Positions 42,543 through 53,910 of a DNA stretch of 64,000 nt are shown here, piece after piece. A program made the position numbers and the translations under genes. This stretch comes from Kalaharituber pfeilii (lineage: Eukaryota; Ascomycota; Pezizomycetes; Pezizales; Pezizaceae): positions 1 to 64,000 of the forward strand of contig WHUZ01000132.1 of assembly GCA_015179045.1 (NCBI GenBank), read 5' to 3'. Under the pieces are notes generated by a model. The model did not search any database, was not told the origin of the DNA, and saw only the letters and a list, made by a program, of their open reading frames with translations. Positions within the stretch are counted from its first letter, which is position 1. Every line of letters starts with the position of its first letter.

Positions 42543-44884
42543 ATGGGAACAGAACTTTCAGCGGGCGTGAAGCACAAGTTCACGGAGGATACTGCTACGG
42601 CGACCGAGGTTCTTGAAATGGGAACAGAAGAATTCATTGAATATCTCCGAACATGTGTTGGAGGGTTTAGTGATCATAGTCTTGATATAATTCATAAGGA
42701 GGAGTTGGATCCGAAAGCTCTGTTGTGCCTTGGTATCGACCCAAAAATCTACGCCAAAATGGGAATGACGTGGGGTATGGCCGGAAAACTCACTCATTTC
42801 ATTAAACAATTGCCATCGCTGGACCCCCAGAAATGTAGGTGTGATAGGGCCCCTTCAAATTCTGAACACTAACGGGATGTTTCGCCGTTAGTAATTTCAA
42901 CCATGGATGGAACTGAAAAGTTCCGAGAGCACTTTCAATTGATCCAGAACGAGACGCCGGATATTTCCGTGCTCTCAAACCCACTAAGTCTTTCAAAGCT
43001 CCCATATCCGTATTTAGGCACGCATACGCCAAATGACCGATTCCAATGGGATCGTAACGGGTATTTCATTTATTATGGAAGAGAAGCATTCCATAGCCTG
43101 ACCCAGAGCATCCTGAACATGAGAATGGGGCTACAAATGGTTATAAGGAGATGTACATTACTGGAACTCTGGGGTGGGGTAAATCTCACCTCATATGTGC
43201 ACTTGTCTGCTATTTAATGCAACAAGGAAAACGCGTTTTGTACGCTCCTGATGCACGTTGGCTTGTCGGTGCCAGCTTCGAGTACCTCCGGGACTCCTTC
43301 CGTTTAGCTTTTGCCGATGATAATCAAACATTATCAGAGCTGGCGCAATGCTCCAAAATGGAAGATTTAGAAGGGCTAGCACAGAAAATAGCAGGAAGAG
43401 GAATAACGATGTACGTCTTCCTGGATCAAGCAAACGCCCTAGATGAAGTCAGTGCAGGCAGGGTGACAAAAGCTGAGAGAGAACACTTATGCTCCTCTCT
43501 AAGTCATTTGACGTACTCTCATTTTTTTATTCAATGTGTGAGTGGTAATTTTAAGATGCCGGATCTTGCACTGCTTGTTCAAGAGCAAGTTGCCAAAATT
43601 CAGATGAATGGTGGATTAACTGCAGTAAGTTTGACATTCAAGACAATATTTGTGAGCAATATTTATGACTTTTAAAAGAAGGAAATGCAAGCCTGGTGGG
43701 GCAGGATAGACAACAAGTTGCTGCCTCCAGCTGATGTCCGCAAAAACCTCGAAAATCTCACGGGGCGGAATGCCCTATTGCTGCGGGGGGTGGAAGAGGT
43801 CATTCATGGTGGGAGCCGCGGAAGTCACGTTCCTGAAGCCCACGATCATGGCAAACAGTCGAAATTGCGCTAAAAAGTACTAGTGGGGGGGGTTGGTGAG
43901 GAGGACTTAGACCTGTTTATTGACATACACCGCTGTAAGGAATGGGTTGGGCCGTAGCAAGGGTGACAAGATTTGCCATGGAGGCTATTGCTATGAAAGG
44001 CGAATTCGAACGTGACAGGTACGCAAAGTTGTAATGGACTTCTTGCAACCACTGCTCACTGACCTGAGTATCAGATTCCTGGGTGTGCTCGAAAATTGCC
44101 TCCTGGGGGAGGAAGTTTCCCTTGGCGACCACAGCCTTTTGGACACTCGTTACTTCTACATAGCGGAAGATGGTACCGGGCAATGCGAGGCTGGCCTTAT
44201 CCGACGAGTTATGGCCCAGTTTTTGCGAGAGCAGAAAGGATACAATTTGTTCCTAAGCAAGCAATGGCTGAAAATGATTGAATCCAGTGGTAACAACCCT
44301 TCCATGCTGGGTTCCTAATTGAGCAAGTCCTACTCAGTCATATCTCAACTGAGGGCATTCTAATTGATGGTATAACACACCGAAAGATGGATGCGATATC
44401 CATCAACAAATTCCCGGACCTCCCTGAGAATATGGAGAAATTCCCCATTTTGCACATTCCCCGTGCATGGAATTACGGCTCTATTGATGCAATTATCTTC
44501 TCGCTTGTGGTAGATGAAGGGAATTGCGCTAAAAGGAGTCTCCAAGTCATACCGGTACAGATCACGATCAATAACCGCCATGCAGACTCGGAATTTGCCT
44601 TCTTCACCAAATGGAACAAATTCAGGTCAAACGTCATTGGAGATGCGGAGTTCGATGAGATCGAGATTGTTTTTTTGTGGATTGTTGAGGATCCCTCGAC
44701 ATTCCCTAGGAAGGATGAGCTGGTCGCCGAACAAGCTAAACAAACACGTAATGGGAGGTATACTTTCCCACGTTACCGCCGAGAGGTCAGAAGCATCCGA
44801 CAGGTTTCCGAGAAGGTGGGGAACAAGCTCAGCTTGGCGAGAACGGGGGCAGGCAACACAATCACTTTGAATAAGAGGAACTAG
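42543..44884 (+). pseudogene. Crinkler-like P-loop NTPase/nuclease, disrupted
   Basis: Segments in order match the fungal/oomycete Crinkler-type plan. Exon 42543-42834 is a helical N-terminal part; a 57-nt intron (42835-42891; branch-like CTAAC) joins a linker. The NTPase part has the P-loop GTLGWGKSH near 43155 and a Walker B-like YVFLDQANAL. A 54-nt intron at 43625-43678 follows, then LENLTGRNALLLRG and finally a PD-(D/E)XK-like region (NYGSIDAIIFSLV, LQVIPVQITI) ending at 44884. Frame breaks near 43150, between about 43800 and 44034, and near 44310 make this copy non-functional. In oomycetes some family members are secreted effectors, while fungal ones are often nuclear; this one shows no clear signal peptide. 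Identity is from motif order only. Confidence 0.65.
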
Positions 44885-45030
44885 TGAGAAGACTAGTAAT
44901 TCGTAAGCAAAATGTGGTACGCAAAGATGCATTTTTTTTTGTTTTTAAATTTTTTTTCCTTTTTATGGTTTCCTTTATACAGGTTGTAATTATACGCCCA
45001 GCGCTCCTTGCCTTATTGATAGTGTGGAAG

Positions 45031-45084
45031 CCCTGCCTTGGCGAACAGCTGCATGCGGGGTCATGTCACAAAAAAAAAAAAAAA
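45031..45084 (+). mobile_element. Short family-B tail with TSD
   Basis: CCCTGCCTTGGCGAACAGC..GGTCATGTCAC and A tract, between exact 13-bp repeats GATAGTGTGGAAG at 45018-45030 and 45085-45097. Confidence 0.9.
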
Positions 45085-45279
45085 GATAGTGTGGAAGGAA
45101 TGGGTGTCCTAGTGGCCATGGAGGCCATTGACGCAATAAAAAAGATCGATGAAGGGCCACATTGGTATGCTGGAAATGAGTTGGCGGATTAGCAAGGGAA
45201 GATTGTAATAGACGAGGTTGGAAGAGAAAAATAGCATTGGAGGAAGTGGTAAAGTTATGAGCTACAGTGAGGCCAAATG

Positions 45280-45555
45280 CAAGAGTACCACGGCAAAACC
45301 TCTCGGGACAGGCACTTTCTGCCTGTACGCACACTGGCCGTTTTTCCCACTTATGATCGCCTGGTCTCAGCCTGGGCCTCAGCTTGAGTCCGAGCTGGCC
45401 ATGGAATTGCCCCAAAATACCGGTAACCTCCGCTTGTCTGAGAGTGCTTTCACTTGATCTGCCAGTAGTATGGCAACGCATAGGGCAGAAAGATTTATTT
45501 ACAACGGTAGCCCCCACAATACCCATGCATTTTTCCTAACGCTAGACAAGTAGGG
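45280..45555. repeat. Dispersed repeat, uninterrupted copy
   Basis: AAAACCTCTCGGGACAGG.. through TTTCACTTGATCTGCCAGT.. to CTAGACAA matches, on the other strand, 47661-47828 plus 47050-47205. It gives the empty site for the LINE at 47206-47660. No coding function recognised. Confidence 0.75.
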
Positions 45556-45930
45556 ACAAGTGGTAATCACCAGGACATAGTCTGTGCCCTAGTTTCAAGC
45601 TACCTGCGGGCATTACCTAGCTATTTTTGAAAATTACTTGTTTAAGCTATAAATTCTAATACTGCATATTTTTTTTTGCCAATCTTGCATTTTTGTGAGA
45701 TCATCTTGACATTACTCTCTGCCATAATTGTGAACTACGCAATGAAGTTATAGGTTTGCTATCTGGGCATGAAAACAATAGAGTAGTAAGTATAGAGTTA
45801 CTGATTGTGATACTTATTGCTATTATACTTGTATATCTTATGCATGCAACGCTCACTGACACTCTACCTACTATGATTATGGTGACCTGTGACCTTGAAG
45901 ACAGGCCAACTCAGCACATTGCTGAACGGA

Positions 45931-45990
45931 TTTTTTTTTTTTTTTTTTTATATCATTACTCGCTTGCCGCCCAACGGGCTATGGCGAGGG
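45931..45990 (-). mobile_element. Short family-A tail with TSD
   Basis: Poly(T), then the reverse complement of CCCTCGCCATAGCCCGTTGG.., between exact 13-bp duplications ATTGCTGAACGGA at 45918-45930 and 45991-46003. Confidence 0.92.
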
Positions 45991-46198
45991 ATTGCTGAAC
46001 GGAGTTTACAAATATGTATTAGATATCAAGGCTCACCTAGTGCAAGTACTGAGTAGAGCGCACAATACTTGTATCATGTATGAGAGCAGTACACAGCCAA
46101 ATATGTACTGAGTACATATATGCGATAGGATAGTCATATATGATAATCGCAGTTATGAATTGCACAGAGGACTAGTGGACCAACTATCTTTTTTTTTT

Positions 46199-46440
46199 TT
46201 TTTTTTTTTTTTAATATTATCATTACTCGCATGCTACCCTATGGGCTATGGCAATATTAAGTATATAGGGAATAAGCAAGGAGAGGGAATAGGAAGAACA
46301 AAAAAGTAATTACGTAGCATAGGAAAGTAAAAAGCCCATTTCATCCTTTGCGTTCCATCCATCTCATCAGTTCCACTAGTGAGTCCCCTTCTCCTTTGCC
46401 CTACCCTGAACTGTCTTTTTAACCTAATAGACTGGCAATT
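46199..46440 (-). mobile_element. Family-A LINE 3' fragment
   Basis: Poly(T), family-A hairpin with an altered arm (TAGCATGC), 3' UTR and what looks like the last ORF2 codons (sense DSLVELMRWMERKG, as in the copy near 19640). The target duplication was not found. Confidence 0.65.
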
Positions 46441-46489
46441 CTCTAAAAGTCAGTTATATCAGATATATAGTACTATGACTATTTCTTGC

Positions 46490-46640
46490 TATCTGTTACG
46501 GGCTCACTGCAACCATAGATGGGCGATTGGTTGATGCAAATATGACATGAGCGACGTATGATAGCCGAAGGCGTTGCAGTCGTATAAATGAGTATAGTAA
46601 GCATTGCTAGTTAAGTATCTTTTTAGCCTAGCAGACGGTA
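46490..46640. repeat. Dispersed repeat shared with 5940-6150
   Basis: GGCTCACTGCAACCATAGA.. GCGACGTATGATAGCC.. GTATCTTTTTAGCCTAG.. GGTAACTCTC parallels GGATTCACTACAACTATAGA.. through GGTAACTCTC at 5955-6155. A partial match is also near 4516-4560. Type unknown. Confidence 0.5.
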
Positions 46641-46971
46641 ACTCTCTGCATTTACCACCTCCATTACACTATCACTCATACCACCTGCTGGTATTCGCAC
46701 TCACTGTCACTCATATACCACTACTTCTACCTGCTGTTGTACATACCTCTCACCATGATACCTTTCTGCCCTATGGTCCTTGCAAATAGTATAGAGCATA
46801 TGTAGTTGTTAGCTTATATTCTAGTATGTCTGTCATGAAAATGCAAATGGATAAGTATGCAATAAAACAATTACTAGTACAGTGTGTTGTTATTTTATTT
46901 ATTTGAGGCTAAAGAAATAGAGACGATCAATCAATCCCTACTAGTAGGTTGTTCTCGTCTATTTGTCTAGT

Positions 46972-47041
46972 TATCTTATATACATCGCCATAGCCCTTAG
47001 GGCGGCATGCGATTAATGAAATAAAAAAAAAAAAAAAAAAA
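46972..47041 (+). mobile_element. Short family-A tail with 15 nt of 3' UTR
   Basis: TATCTTATATACATCGCCAT..ATTAATGAAATA and A tract, between exact 9-bp repeats TTGTCTAGT at 46963-46971 and 47042-47050. Confidence 0.88.
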
Positions 47042-47205
47042 TTGTCTAGTGTAAAAAAATAAATGCATGGATATTGCAAGCCTCATCCGTGCGTAGCAAG
47101 CCTCATCCGTGCGTAGCAAGCCTCTACCAACTACATCAGTGCGCAAAAAATCTTTCTGCACTTTCGTCCCTATGCGTTGCTGTATCACTGGCAGATCAAG
47201 TGAAA

Positions 47206-47660
47206 TTTTTTTTTTTTTTTTTTTTTATTTCATTGATCGCATGCCGCCCTACGGGCTATGGCAATGTATATATAAAAAGAACGAAAAGGAAAAAACGCTA
47301 AGTACATGATGTGGTTGGACCGGGGCCTCTGTTTGGCTCATATTCCTCCGATCTCAGCCACTTTCCCCCAAGCCTGACCCTCTCGACGTCTACCCTTGTC
47401 TTCGTGTACAACACTATTGAGCTTGCCTTTTTTCCTTCCTCTTCGAGTGTCGTCTTGCGTCGCAACCATCTAATTCCCGTTGTCTTCTTTCCTAGCTCTT
47501 TATTGTCCTCTTCCAGCCACTTCCTCACCTTCTCCAAGTCCTTTCTGGTGGCGACGCCGTGTACGACGATGCCCGTGGTTCGGAGGGGGGTTCGACTGGA
47601 GCGCTGTGTCTGATTTCGGGGGCGGGATGGTGCGGGGGCGGGGGCGGGTGTCGGGGTCGG
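47206..47660 (-). mobile_element. LINE insertion: ORF1 end joined to family-A 3' tail
   Basis: Poly(T), family-A hairpin, about 60 bp of UTR and then a gag-like ORF1 C-terminus instead of ORF2. Target duplications AGTGAAA at 47199-47205 and 47661-47667; the empty site is readable at about 45447-45470 (TTTCACTTGATC). A second element of the same design is at 55186-55693. Confidence 0.82.
47298..47660 (-). pseudogene. LINE ORF1 (gag-like) C-terminal fragment
   Basis: The open frame (longer ORF 47298-47828, whose upstream 56 codons come from the target repeat) holds a Pro/Ala-Pro run, then RKDLEKVRKWLEEDN, TGIRWLRRKTTLEEEGKKAS and VERVRLGGKWLRSEEY, the pattern of an RRM-like fold in Tad-type ORF1 proteins that bind LINE RNA. 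The stop lies directly before the 3' UTR. Confidence 0.65.
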
Positions 47661-47833
47661 AGTGAAAGCACTCTCAGACAAGCGGAGGCTACCGGTATTT
47701 TGGGGCAATTCCATGGCCAGCTCGGACTCAAGCTGAGGCCCAGGCTGAGACCAGGCGATCATAAGTGGGAAAAATGGCCAGTGTGCGTACAGGCAGAAAG
47801 TGCCTGTCCCGAGAGGTTTTGGTACCACGGGGA

Positions 47834-48373
47834 AGGGAGATGGAGAGGGTACAGCTACAAGTTCTGAAGAAGGCGGCTGGAGGAGGGAGGGGACCAGGGG
47901 CGGAGGGGGTAAATGAGTATGTGGAGTAGAATATGTGAGGGCGATCCTGGATAGGGCACAAGTGAGAGCAATAGCCTAAGAAGTAGAAGAACCATCAGAG
48001 CCAGCGAAGCTGTGCACAGCAGACTTTCGGAGAGGGAATGAGGAGAGGGAGAAGAGAGCGAGAATGAAAAGGTAGTGATAGAAGTGGTAGAGAGAGCCGG
48101 CTGAAAGGGGGGGAGGGAAGAGAGGAATGGAAGATAGTGATAGAAGAAGCCGGAAGAGAGAGAGCAATCCTCTACTCGGATGGCAGAACAGCAGAGCAGG
48201 AGCAGGGAAGTTAGCAGTGGCAGCGATAGTGTTTGATAAGGAAGTGAAGGGGGTGAGAAGGGTATTAGGGAGCGTGAAAAGGAGATTCATCTTTTTATCT
48301 ACCTCGATTCAGAGATGGCCATTTTGGCAATTCAGAAGGCTGGTAGGGAGGGGAAAGGGGAAGATAGAGGATA
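47834..48373 (+). pseudogene. Family-B LINE ORF2 fragment, decayed
   Basis: The plus strand matches the RT-connection and RNase H part of the LINE at 2779-4501: LQVLKKAAGGGRGPG, then a later ILYSDGRT (RNase H start) and VFDKEVKGVRRVLGSV, with numerous stops and shifts. The right end is cut by the foldback at 48374. Confidence 0.7.
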
Positions 48374-49235
48374 CTGTAGTTCACCACTTTCCCGGACACA
48401 CCACTTTCCCGGACACACCACTTTCCCGGACACATTTACCACCAAAACTGCGCAACTTTCGCACTCAATATCTCAACAACCATAACAGCATTTGTGAATG
48501 CGCTTTGTATAGCTATTAGACAAACTGTAATTCTTGCTATCTAGCACTTTTTCTTCATCAAAAATTGTGGGTGCAAAGGGATTATGGCTTGTCGCATTTT
48601 TGTTGGAAGGCTTGGCATTTATTTGTATGGGATCTCCATACAAAACGTTCATAAGACTTGAATATAGTCCTACTCTTCAACGCTAATTACAATAGCTATG
48701 ATAGTATATGTCCAGAATCACCTGAAGAGTTATAGTGAGGTGCTGCATTTAGTTTACTTTCATTTGTTGAATTGTAGAGTTGGTGTACAACTATCTAGTT
48801 TCTCATACAAATGGTTTCTATGGGAAATATGAATATTGTGAATGATTTCACAACCACTACAGGTATTACCTAACTACGTTGCTCATAGTTTCCAACTGAG
48901 TGATCCTATTGAATGTGAGTGTCTGAGTTTTTTTCATGAATTGATTGCATGTGTAGCATGCAGAATTCGGGGGCGGTGACATTTGTATGGAGATCCCATA
49001 CAAATAAATGCCAAGCCTTCCAACAAAAATGCGACAAGCCATAATCCCTTTGCACCCACAATTTTTGATGAAGAAAAAGTGCTAGATAGCAAGAATTACA
49101 GTTTGTCTAATAGCTATACAAAGCGCATTCACAAATGCTGTTATGGTTGTTGAGATATTGAGTGCGAAAGTTGCGCAGTTTTGGTGGTAAATGTGTCCGG
49201 GAAAGTGGTGTGTCCGGGAAAGTGGTGAACTACAG
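48374..49235. mobile_element. Foldback element, 862 bp, about 270-bp arms
   Basis: The arms 48374-48650 and about 48975-49235 are nearly exact reverse complements, beginning CTGTAGTTCACCACTTTCCC and flanked by TA on both sides. The left arm has three ACCACTTTCCCGGACAC units, the right arm two. The loop (about 325 bp) has no ORF. TA flanks suggest a Tc1/mariner-type MITE. A diverged relative lies at 20690-21570. Confidence 0.85.
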
Positions 49236-49244
49236 TATCCATGT

Positions 49245-49597
49245 ACAGAATAACAATGGAACAGACTAAGGGGCAAGACACAAGAGAAAGGTTCCTGACA
49301 CCTTTGATGGAGACTCATCTCAAAGCTCATCAGCCGAAACGGTCGTCCCAGGCACAACGGCAGACACTGCGCAATATACCACAGCCCATAAAATAGATAC
49401 AGCCTATAGAAGACAGTCAGAGTCAGACCCTCCAGCTGACTGGGGGGACATTCTAAAATGGAGAAGAAGAAGTATGGAGTCATAGAAGGATGAAGAGACA
49501 ATGAGATTAAGGAGAGCTCAAGCCAGAGAATGGGCGAGCCAAGGAGTGGCACTTGCGAAAGAGCTCGGATCCAGAGCAATGATGGATAGATATGTGA
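49245..49597 (+). other. Unidentified ORF remnant
   Basis: A mostly open plus-strand frame gives Ser/Thr-rich sequence, then ILKWRRRSMES stop and LRRAQAREWASQGVALAKEL. It may be LINE ORF1 debris, but I cannot place it. Confidence 0.3.
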
Positions 49598-50596
49598 TAG
49601 TGAGCGGCACGAGCCGAGCCAGCTCGAGCACAAACGAGCCAAGATTATGCTTGTGTTTTTCTTGACAGCTCGCTAACGGAATGTCTCTGTCCAGTCACTT
49701 TCTGACTGGACAGAAGCCGGGATAAGTGACGCTAAACTATATATATATCTAAAGCGACCGCTAAGCTACTACTACTATTTTATATCGGGAAACGATCGCC
49801 TACCTAGAAACGACGCACATCTTGGCATGCCTCATGAGAAACCATTTTCACAATATCTTTGGTAACTTAGATGCCAGTAACATCAAATAAAGTGATATAG
49901 ATACAATGATGTCAGGACAACATTATCTACATATTCTATTGCCTATATTCATTATCAAGCTCCTGCTTTATCAATAAATATGTCAACACGTCAATTTAAC
50001 CCCCCTCCCTCTTACGCTCCTACATATTGCCAGTTAAATAGTACTAACATCTATGCTCTTATAGCTGCTGTTACTCACTAATGGCCATAGTATATGGTGG
50101 CATATGCTATAGGGGGTAGGATACTTCAAGCTCTATTCGCAAGTCTAAAAGTGAGCAATTGCAACAACTGTAGCTGTACCAATTTATACTTAGTTATAAT
50201 AAATAGAAGGTACCGAGGCTGAACATACTGTTATACACTCTACAACTGCTTACAAGATTGATATAGGGCTATCTGCACCTTTAGACCATCCTAGTTTACC
50301 AGTTGAAGATGATATACTCATTCCCAGCTGATATCTCTAAGAGTATGAGACATGCAGTCAAGCGGACTCCTCTAGCAAAAACCCTCACAGCTCAACCAAA
50401 ATTGCACGAATATGAATTCTGAGAAAGGATTTGAATTTCCTGATGTTTACTTATGTAACCCACCATTTTTCCTTGATTTTTTTGCTCTTCTAATAATTTT
50501 TTTATGATTTTATCCGTGTCGAATAGTACTGACAGTGACAGGTGATACAATGGGCGCTCGGATACATGTCTCATGATTTATGGCAGCCGCTGTCTC

Positions 50597-50670
50597 ACAT
50601 GAGCCGCAGCTCCGTCAAGCTCTATGTCTCACATGAGCCGCAGCTCCGTCGAGCTCTATGTTGATACCCC
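50597..50670 (+). repeat. 37-bp tandem duplication
   Basis: TCTCACATGAGCCGCAGC..GAGCTCTATG occurs twice in a row at the start of the HTH ORF, making its start codon ambiguous. Confidence 0.8.
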
Positions 50671-51596
50671 TAATAGCAATACTCCCCAACTGGTTTGCTG
50701 CTGTCAAACCTCAGATTTACTTCCTAAACCAAATTACCACTTTAGATATGCCCTCGGCTCGCCGCTCGCAACCCCAGGCCCAGATATGCCCCTCAAACCG
50801 GCTCGCTGCTCACAATCCCTGCCCCCAGATATACCCCCAGGTCCGAATATACCCTCCAAACCAGTTCACCCCTCTCAATACTCTAAGTCGAAGTCAAATT
50901 CAGCTGCTGAAGTACTGGCAGCTGATTATACCAGCAGGCTCAATGCAGCAATTCTATATGCATTCAAACATCCCCTTGAGCCTAGAGCACCAATTGCAGC
51001 AAAATATGGTGTCGATCCTAATACTTTACGATGGCGGGTAAATGGAAGTCAATGGTCCCGTCAAGAATCCCATTGCCACCAACAATTATTCACTCGCGGC
51101 GAGGAAGCAGCTATATCCAAATTGCTTAAATATGTCGAAATTGGCCCTCACGCCTCGCCGGAGAGAGGAGATTGAGAACTGTATGGACTACGTTTTGGAG
51201 AAAATTATGCAATATCGAGAAATAGTACCTCGAATGAACACCTTACGTACTCTACATAATGGTAAGCAACTATCAACTCGAGGTTGGAAAAAGCTATCAT
51301 CTGGACAAGTCCTGGATCGAAATTATCTTATTGCTTGACTACGACAGTTGGAGGGTCAGAAAATGTGAATGATTGTCATATTGACCTTGATTTGGACTCT
51401 AATAACTTTCCTGAGTCTTCTGTAGATGGTCCGAACCAAAGTACTCCAACAGATAGGCTTACTACTAATATACTAGAAGTTAAAGGGGGGGGGGGTCAAC
51501 TACTAGTGGGAAAGGAGGAAAACGGCAGGCTAGAGGGCAAGGGAGTAGTAAAAGGGGACGAACTAGGGCTGCAAAAGATACAGACAATAAGATAGT
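50624..51596 (+). pseudogene. Helix-turn-helix (CENP-B/psq-like) transposase or domesticated relic
   Basis: The first frame (50624-51178) has a Pro-rich leader, then SRLNAAILYAFKHPL and PIAAKYGVDPNTLRWRVNG, a helix-turn-helix of the psq/CENP-B kind found in pogo-family transposases, followed by FTRGEEAAISKLLKYVEIG. A frameshift near 51145 passes to 51042-51338 (EEIENCMDYVLEKIMQYREI), then a third frame with a Gly-rich end. No DDE catalytic domain is seen, so this is a broken or DNA-binding-only gene. Confidence 0.55.
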
Positions 51597-51719
51597 AGTA
51601 AAGTCAACAGCATTATCTGGAGCTACTAACTCTCAGCCACCACTACCCCCTCCTTCGACACTTGAGGAAATAATTCAGCAAATGCAGCAGCTGCAACAGC
51701 TAGTTTCAGGCCTCGCGAA

Positions 51720-52140
51720 TAGAGCTGTAAGTTACTCTAGCCTATATTGCATATGCTATCATATACTATAGCCATTAATGACTAACTCTTACTATAGGAA
51801 AGATAGATATAGACCTATTGATAGATAATATGCAGAAGGTTGAGGGGGGGGTGGTAATTTAATATTATTAATGCATATATTGATATAGCAAGTGAACCAT
51901 TGTTGACAGAATTGATACAATAAGCTAGAATTGTAGTATCAGCTATGCTGTACATATAACTGTTTACTGTAAGCTGCTAGCATGTCTGTTGCACGAGATA
52001 TAGCCAAATGTAGTACTCCAGCAGGCGTGCCAAGAAAACAGTATCCCGATATAAAATAGTAGTACGTACAACCCATGTCCACATCCCATGCCTACATCGA
52101 TCCACTTATTCCAAGGTCCTGCGTGAGTGCAGAACAATAA
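51720..52140. other. No recognisable feature
   Basis: AT-rich sequence; nothing supported. Confidence 0.35.
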
Positions 52141-53312
52141 CATCTGCATTATCGTACTCTGGTATCTCTTCAGCTAACTCCAGCACTTCATCCACCTTTC
52201 TACGTGAGTGTAGGATAATAATATCCTGAGTGTGATTATCTACATCATCATACTCTGGTACTGTATCTCTTCAGCTAACTCCAATGCTTCATCCACCTTT
52301 CTACGTGAGCGCAGGACAATAACATCCTGAGTGTGATTGTCAGCAATATCATCGTGCTCTTGAATAGCTCGATGTTTAGCTAATTCCGCTTCAGCCACCT
52401 CAGCCCCAGTAGGCCCACGAGTTGAATTAATGTGGTTTGGATTATGTGAGGTCAATGTGCCAGATGCTGTTCGAGACTGTGTCTAGAAGCTTGGTTCTGG
52501 AAAAGGTAAAATGGTGGTTGGAAAACTAGGAGTTTTCCAACCATTTTGTAGCTCTTGGACTGTATGTTGAATCTGTCGAACTTGTTGTGCTGCTAGATGA
52601 CAAGGTTGTGCAGTGAAATAGCTCTTGAGATTGTATGCTATCTGAATAAAGCTATGCTGGCCTTGTATATTAGGAAGAAGGTTAGGTGTCACCAGTGGTA
52701 CAGATAATAAAGTTTTGGTGGTATCAAGCATCATAGTCCATTGTTGATGAGGGTCCCATGCTGACTTGTCAAGATGCCAACAAGGATGAATCAGCGATAG
52801 TGGTATTGACTGTTCAAGAAAATAAAATGTACGTAGGAAATAGTGACAAGGAATAGCATATTGGAGAATAAGTGAGCATGTTTACATGCAACATTTTCCA
52901 TATCTCTGGCAGAATCAGAAGCTTCATAAGTAGGAGATAATGCAGCTTGCCATTCATGCTTTAGTATGTCAATTTTTTTTTTTTTTTTTTTTTTTTATAT
53001 CATTTTAGTATGTCAATGCAATACAGTGTAAACTGCCCCTGTAACTGCGAAAATGCTCCAATACCAGTACTATCTGAATGAAGTGGCAAGTGACATTTAA
53101 GCTGACTGCAGTTCTCAACACATTTAGCCCATAAGTTTCACCGTTCTCAGGATTTTTTTAAATATGGGCTGGCATAGTGGCAATAACATCACGAGCATGT
53201 AGGAGAGAGGTAGCAGACATTGTTGTTTGTTCTTCTTATACGTTGTGTGAGGTAAGGCAATATGAAGAGAGCAATAGTTGGTGGTAGGACAGTGTGAGAT
53301 ATACTGGGGCAT
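52140..53312 (-). pseudogene. Unidentified ORF relic, C-terminus shared with 54600-55130
   Basis: Minus-strand frames 53124-53312, 52483-52734 and 52240-52455 form a series. Its end GAEVAEAELAKHRAIQEHDD and QDVIVLRSRRKVDEALELAE parallels GVELAERQANQRRNDIIVNE and QDVILVQTRHV on the plus strand near 54980-55100, so both are copies of one unknown transposon gene. A family-A tail (52973-53003) interrupts it. Nearby tandem copies of CAGCTAACTCCA..CATCCACCTTTCTACGTGAG occur at 52170-52310. Confidence 0.4.
52973..53003 (-). mobile_element. Nearly pure poly(A) family-A insertion
   Basis: T24 plus ATATCAT only (sense ATGATAT and poly(A)), between exact 13-bp duplications TTTAGTATGTCAA at 52960-52972 and 53004-53016. 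Only 7 nt of the LINE 3' end was copied. Confidence 0.85.
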
Positions 53313-53336
53313 TTCAATTTTTCGACGAGAATTCGT

Positions 53337-53351
53337 CGAGTAATGATATAT

Positions 53352-53383
<32 letters not shown>
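53337..53383 (+). mobile_element. Family-A insertion with 20 nt of tail
   Basis: TCGAGTAATGATATATTTAT and about 28 A, between exact 11-bp duplications ACGAGAATTCG at 53326-53336 and 53384-53394. The hairpin is absent. Confidence 0.85.
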
Positions 53384-53384
<1 letters not shown>

Positions 53385-53439
53385 CGAGAATTCGTGATTT
53401 CAATTTATCCCTGCACTCCGAGCATAGGTTGTAAGTACT

Positions 53440-53735
53440 AGTAGATTAGCGGTCGCTTGTATAGTTAGCATCACTTATCCCGGCTTTTGCGGGACCTCTC
53501 CGGGCAGGCCAGTCTGGCCTGCCCGGATGCAGGGGTATCGACAGGGGACTGTAGACTAGTCTGCCCGGTTGCAGAGGTATCTACAGGGGGACGGCACAGG
53601 TCTTCAAATCGCATGCCAGGCTTATACATATGCGTGAGAGGCGAGGTATGTATATATTGGCTCTATAGACAGCATACATACACCTTGAGTCTAGTATGAT
53701 ATGCAATCTGAAGACCTGTGCCGTCCCCTGTGCTA
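53440..53735. repeat. Subterminal repeat block of Mutator-like family
   Basis: Inverted copy of the left subterminal sequence (compare 49712-49785: GGGATAAGTGACGCTAAACT) fused to GGACCTCTCCGGGCAGGCC, GCCTGCCCGGATGCAGGGG, TATCGACAGGGGACTG. The same block is at 54186-54262, 55735-55868 (inverted) and 56605-56705 (inverted). The palindrome CCGGGCAGGCC..GGCCTGCCCGG is in each. Confidence 0.75.
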
Positions 53736-53736
53736 G

Positions 53737-53910
53737 CCGAAAAAATCAGTATCCGGACAGGGGATAAATGCATATTATGCGATAAGCAGCATTTGGTCTA
53801 AACAAGCATATGTTAGTACGCTTGGCTATGGATATCTAGGAGACTAGTCTAATTCTTGATAGATTGTCCAAATTTTATTATGTTAGAAGTATCTGGACAG
53901 CTGACATAAT
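53737..53910. mobile_element. MITE, TATCCGGACAG termini, copy 1
   Basis: TAGCCGAAAAAATCAGTATCCGGACAG-type left end (split here for length) and TTATGTTAGAAGTATCTGGACAG at the right. The second copy is at about 56355-56615 in the other orientation. Confidence 0.55.

Noticed and set aside
49082..49642. 186-aa minus-strand ORF
   Set aside because: Most of it is the right arm of a foldback element with TA flanks; openness is incidental.
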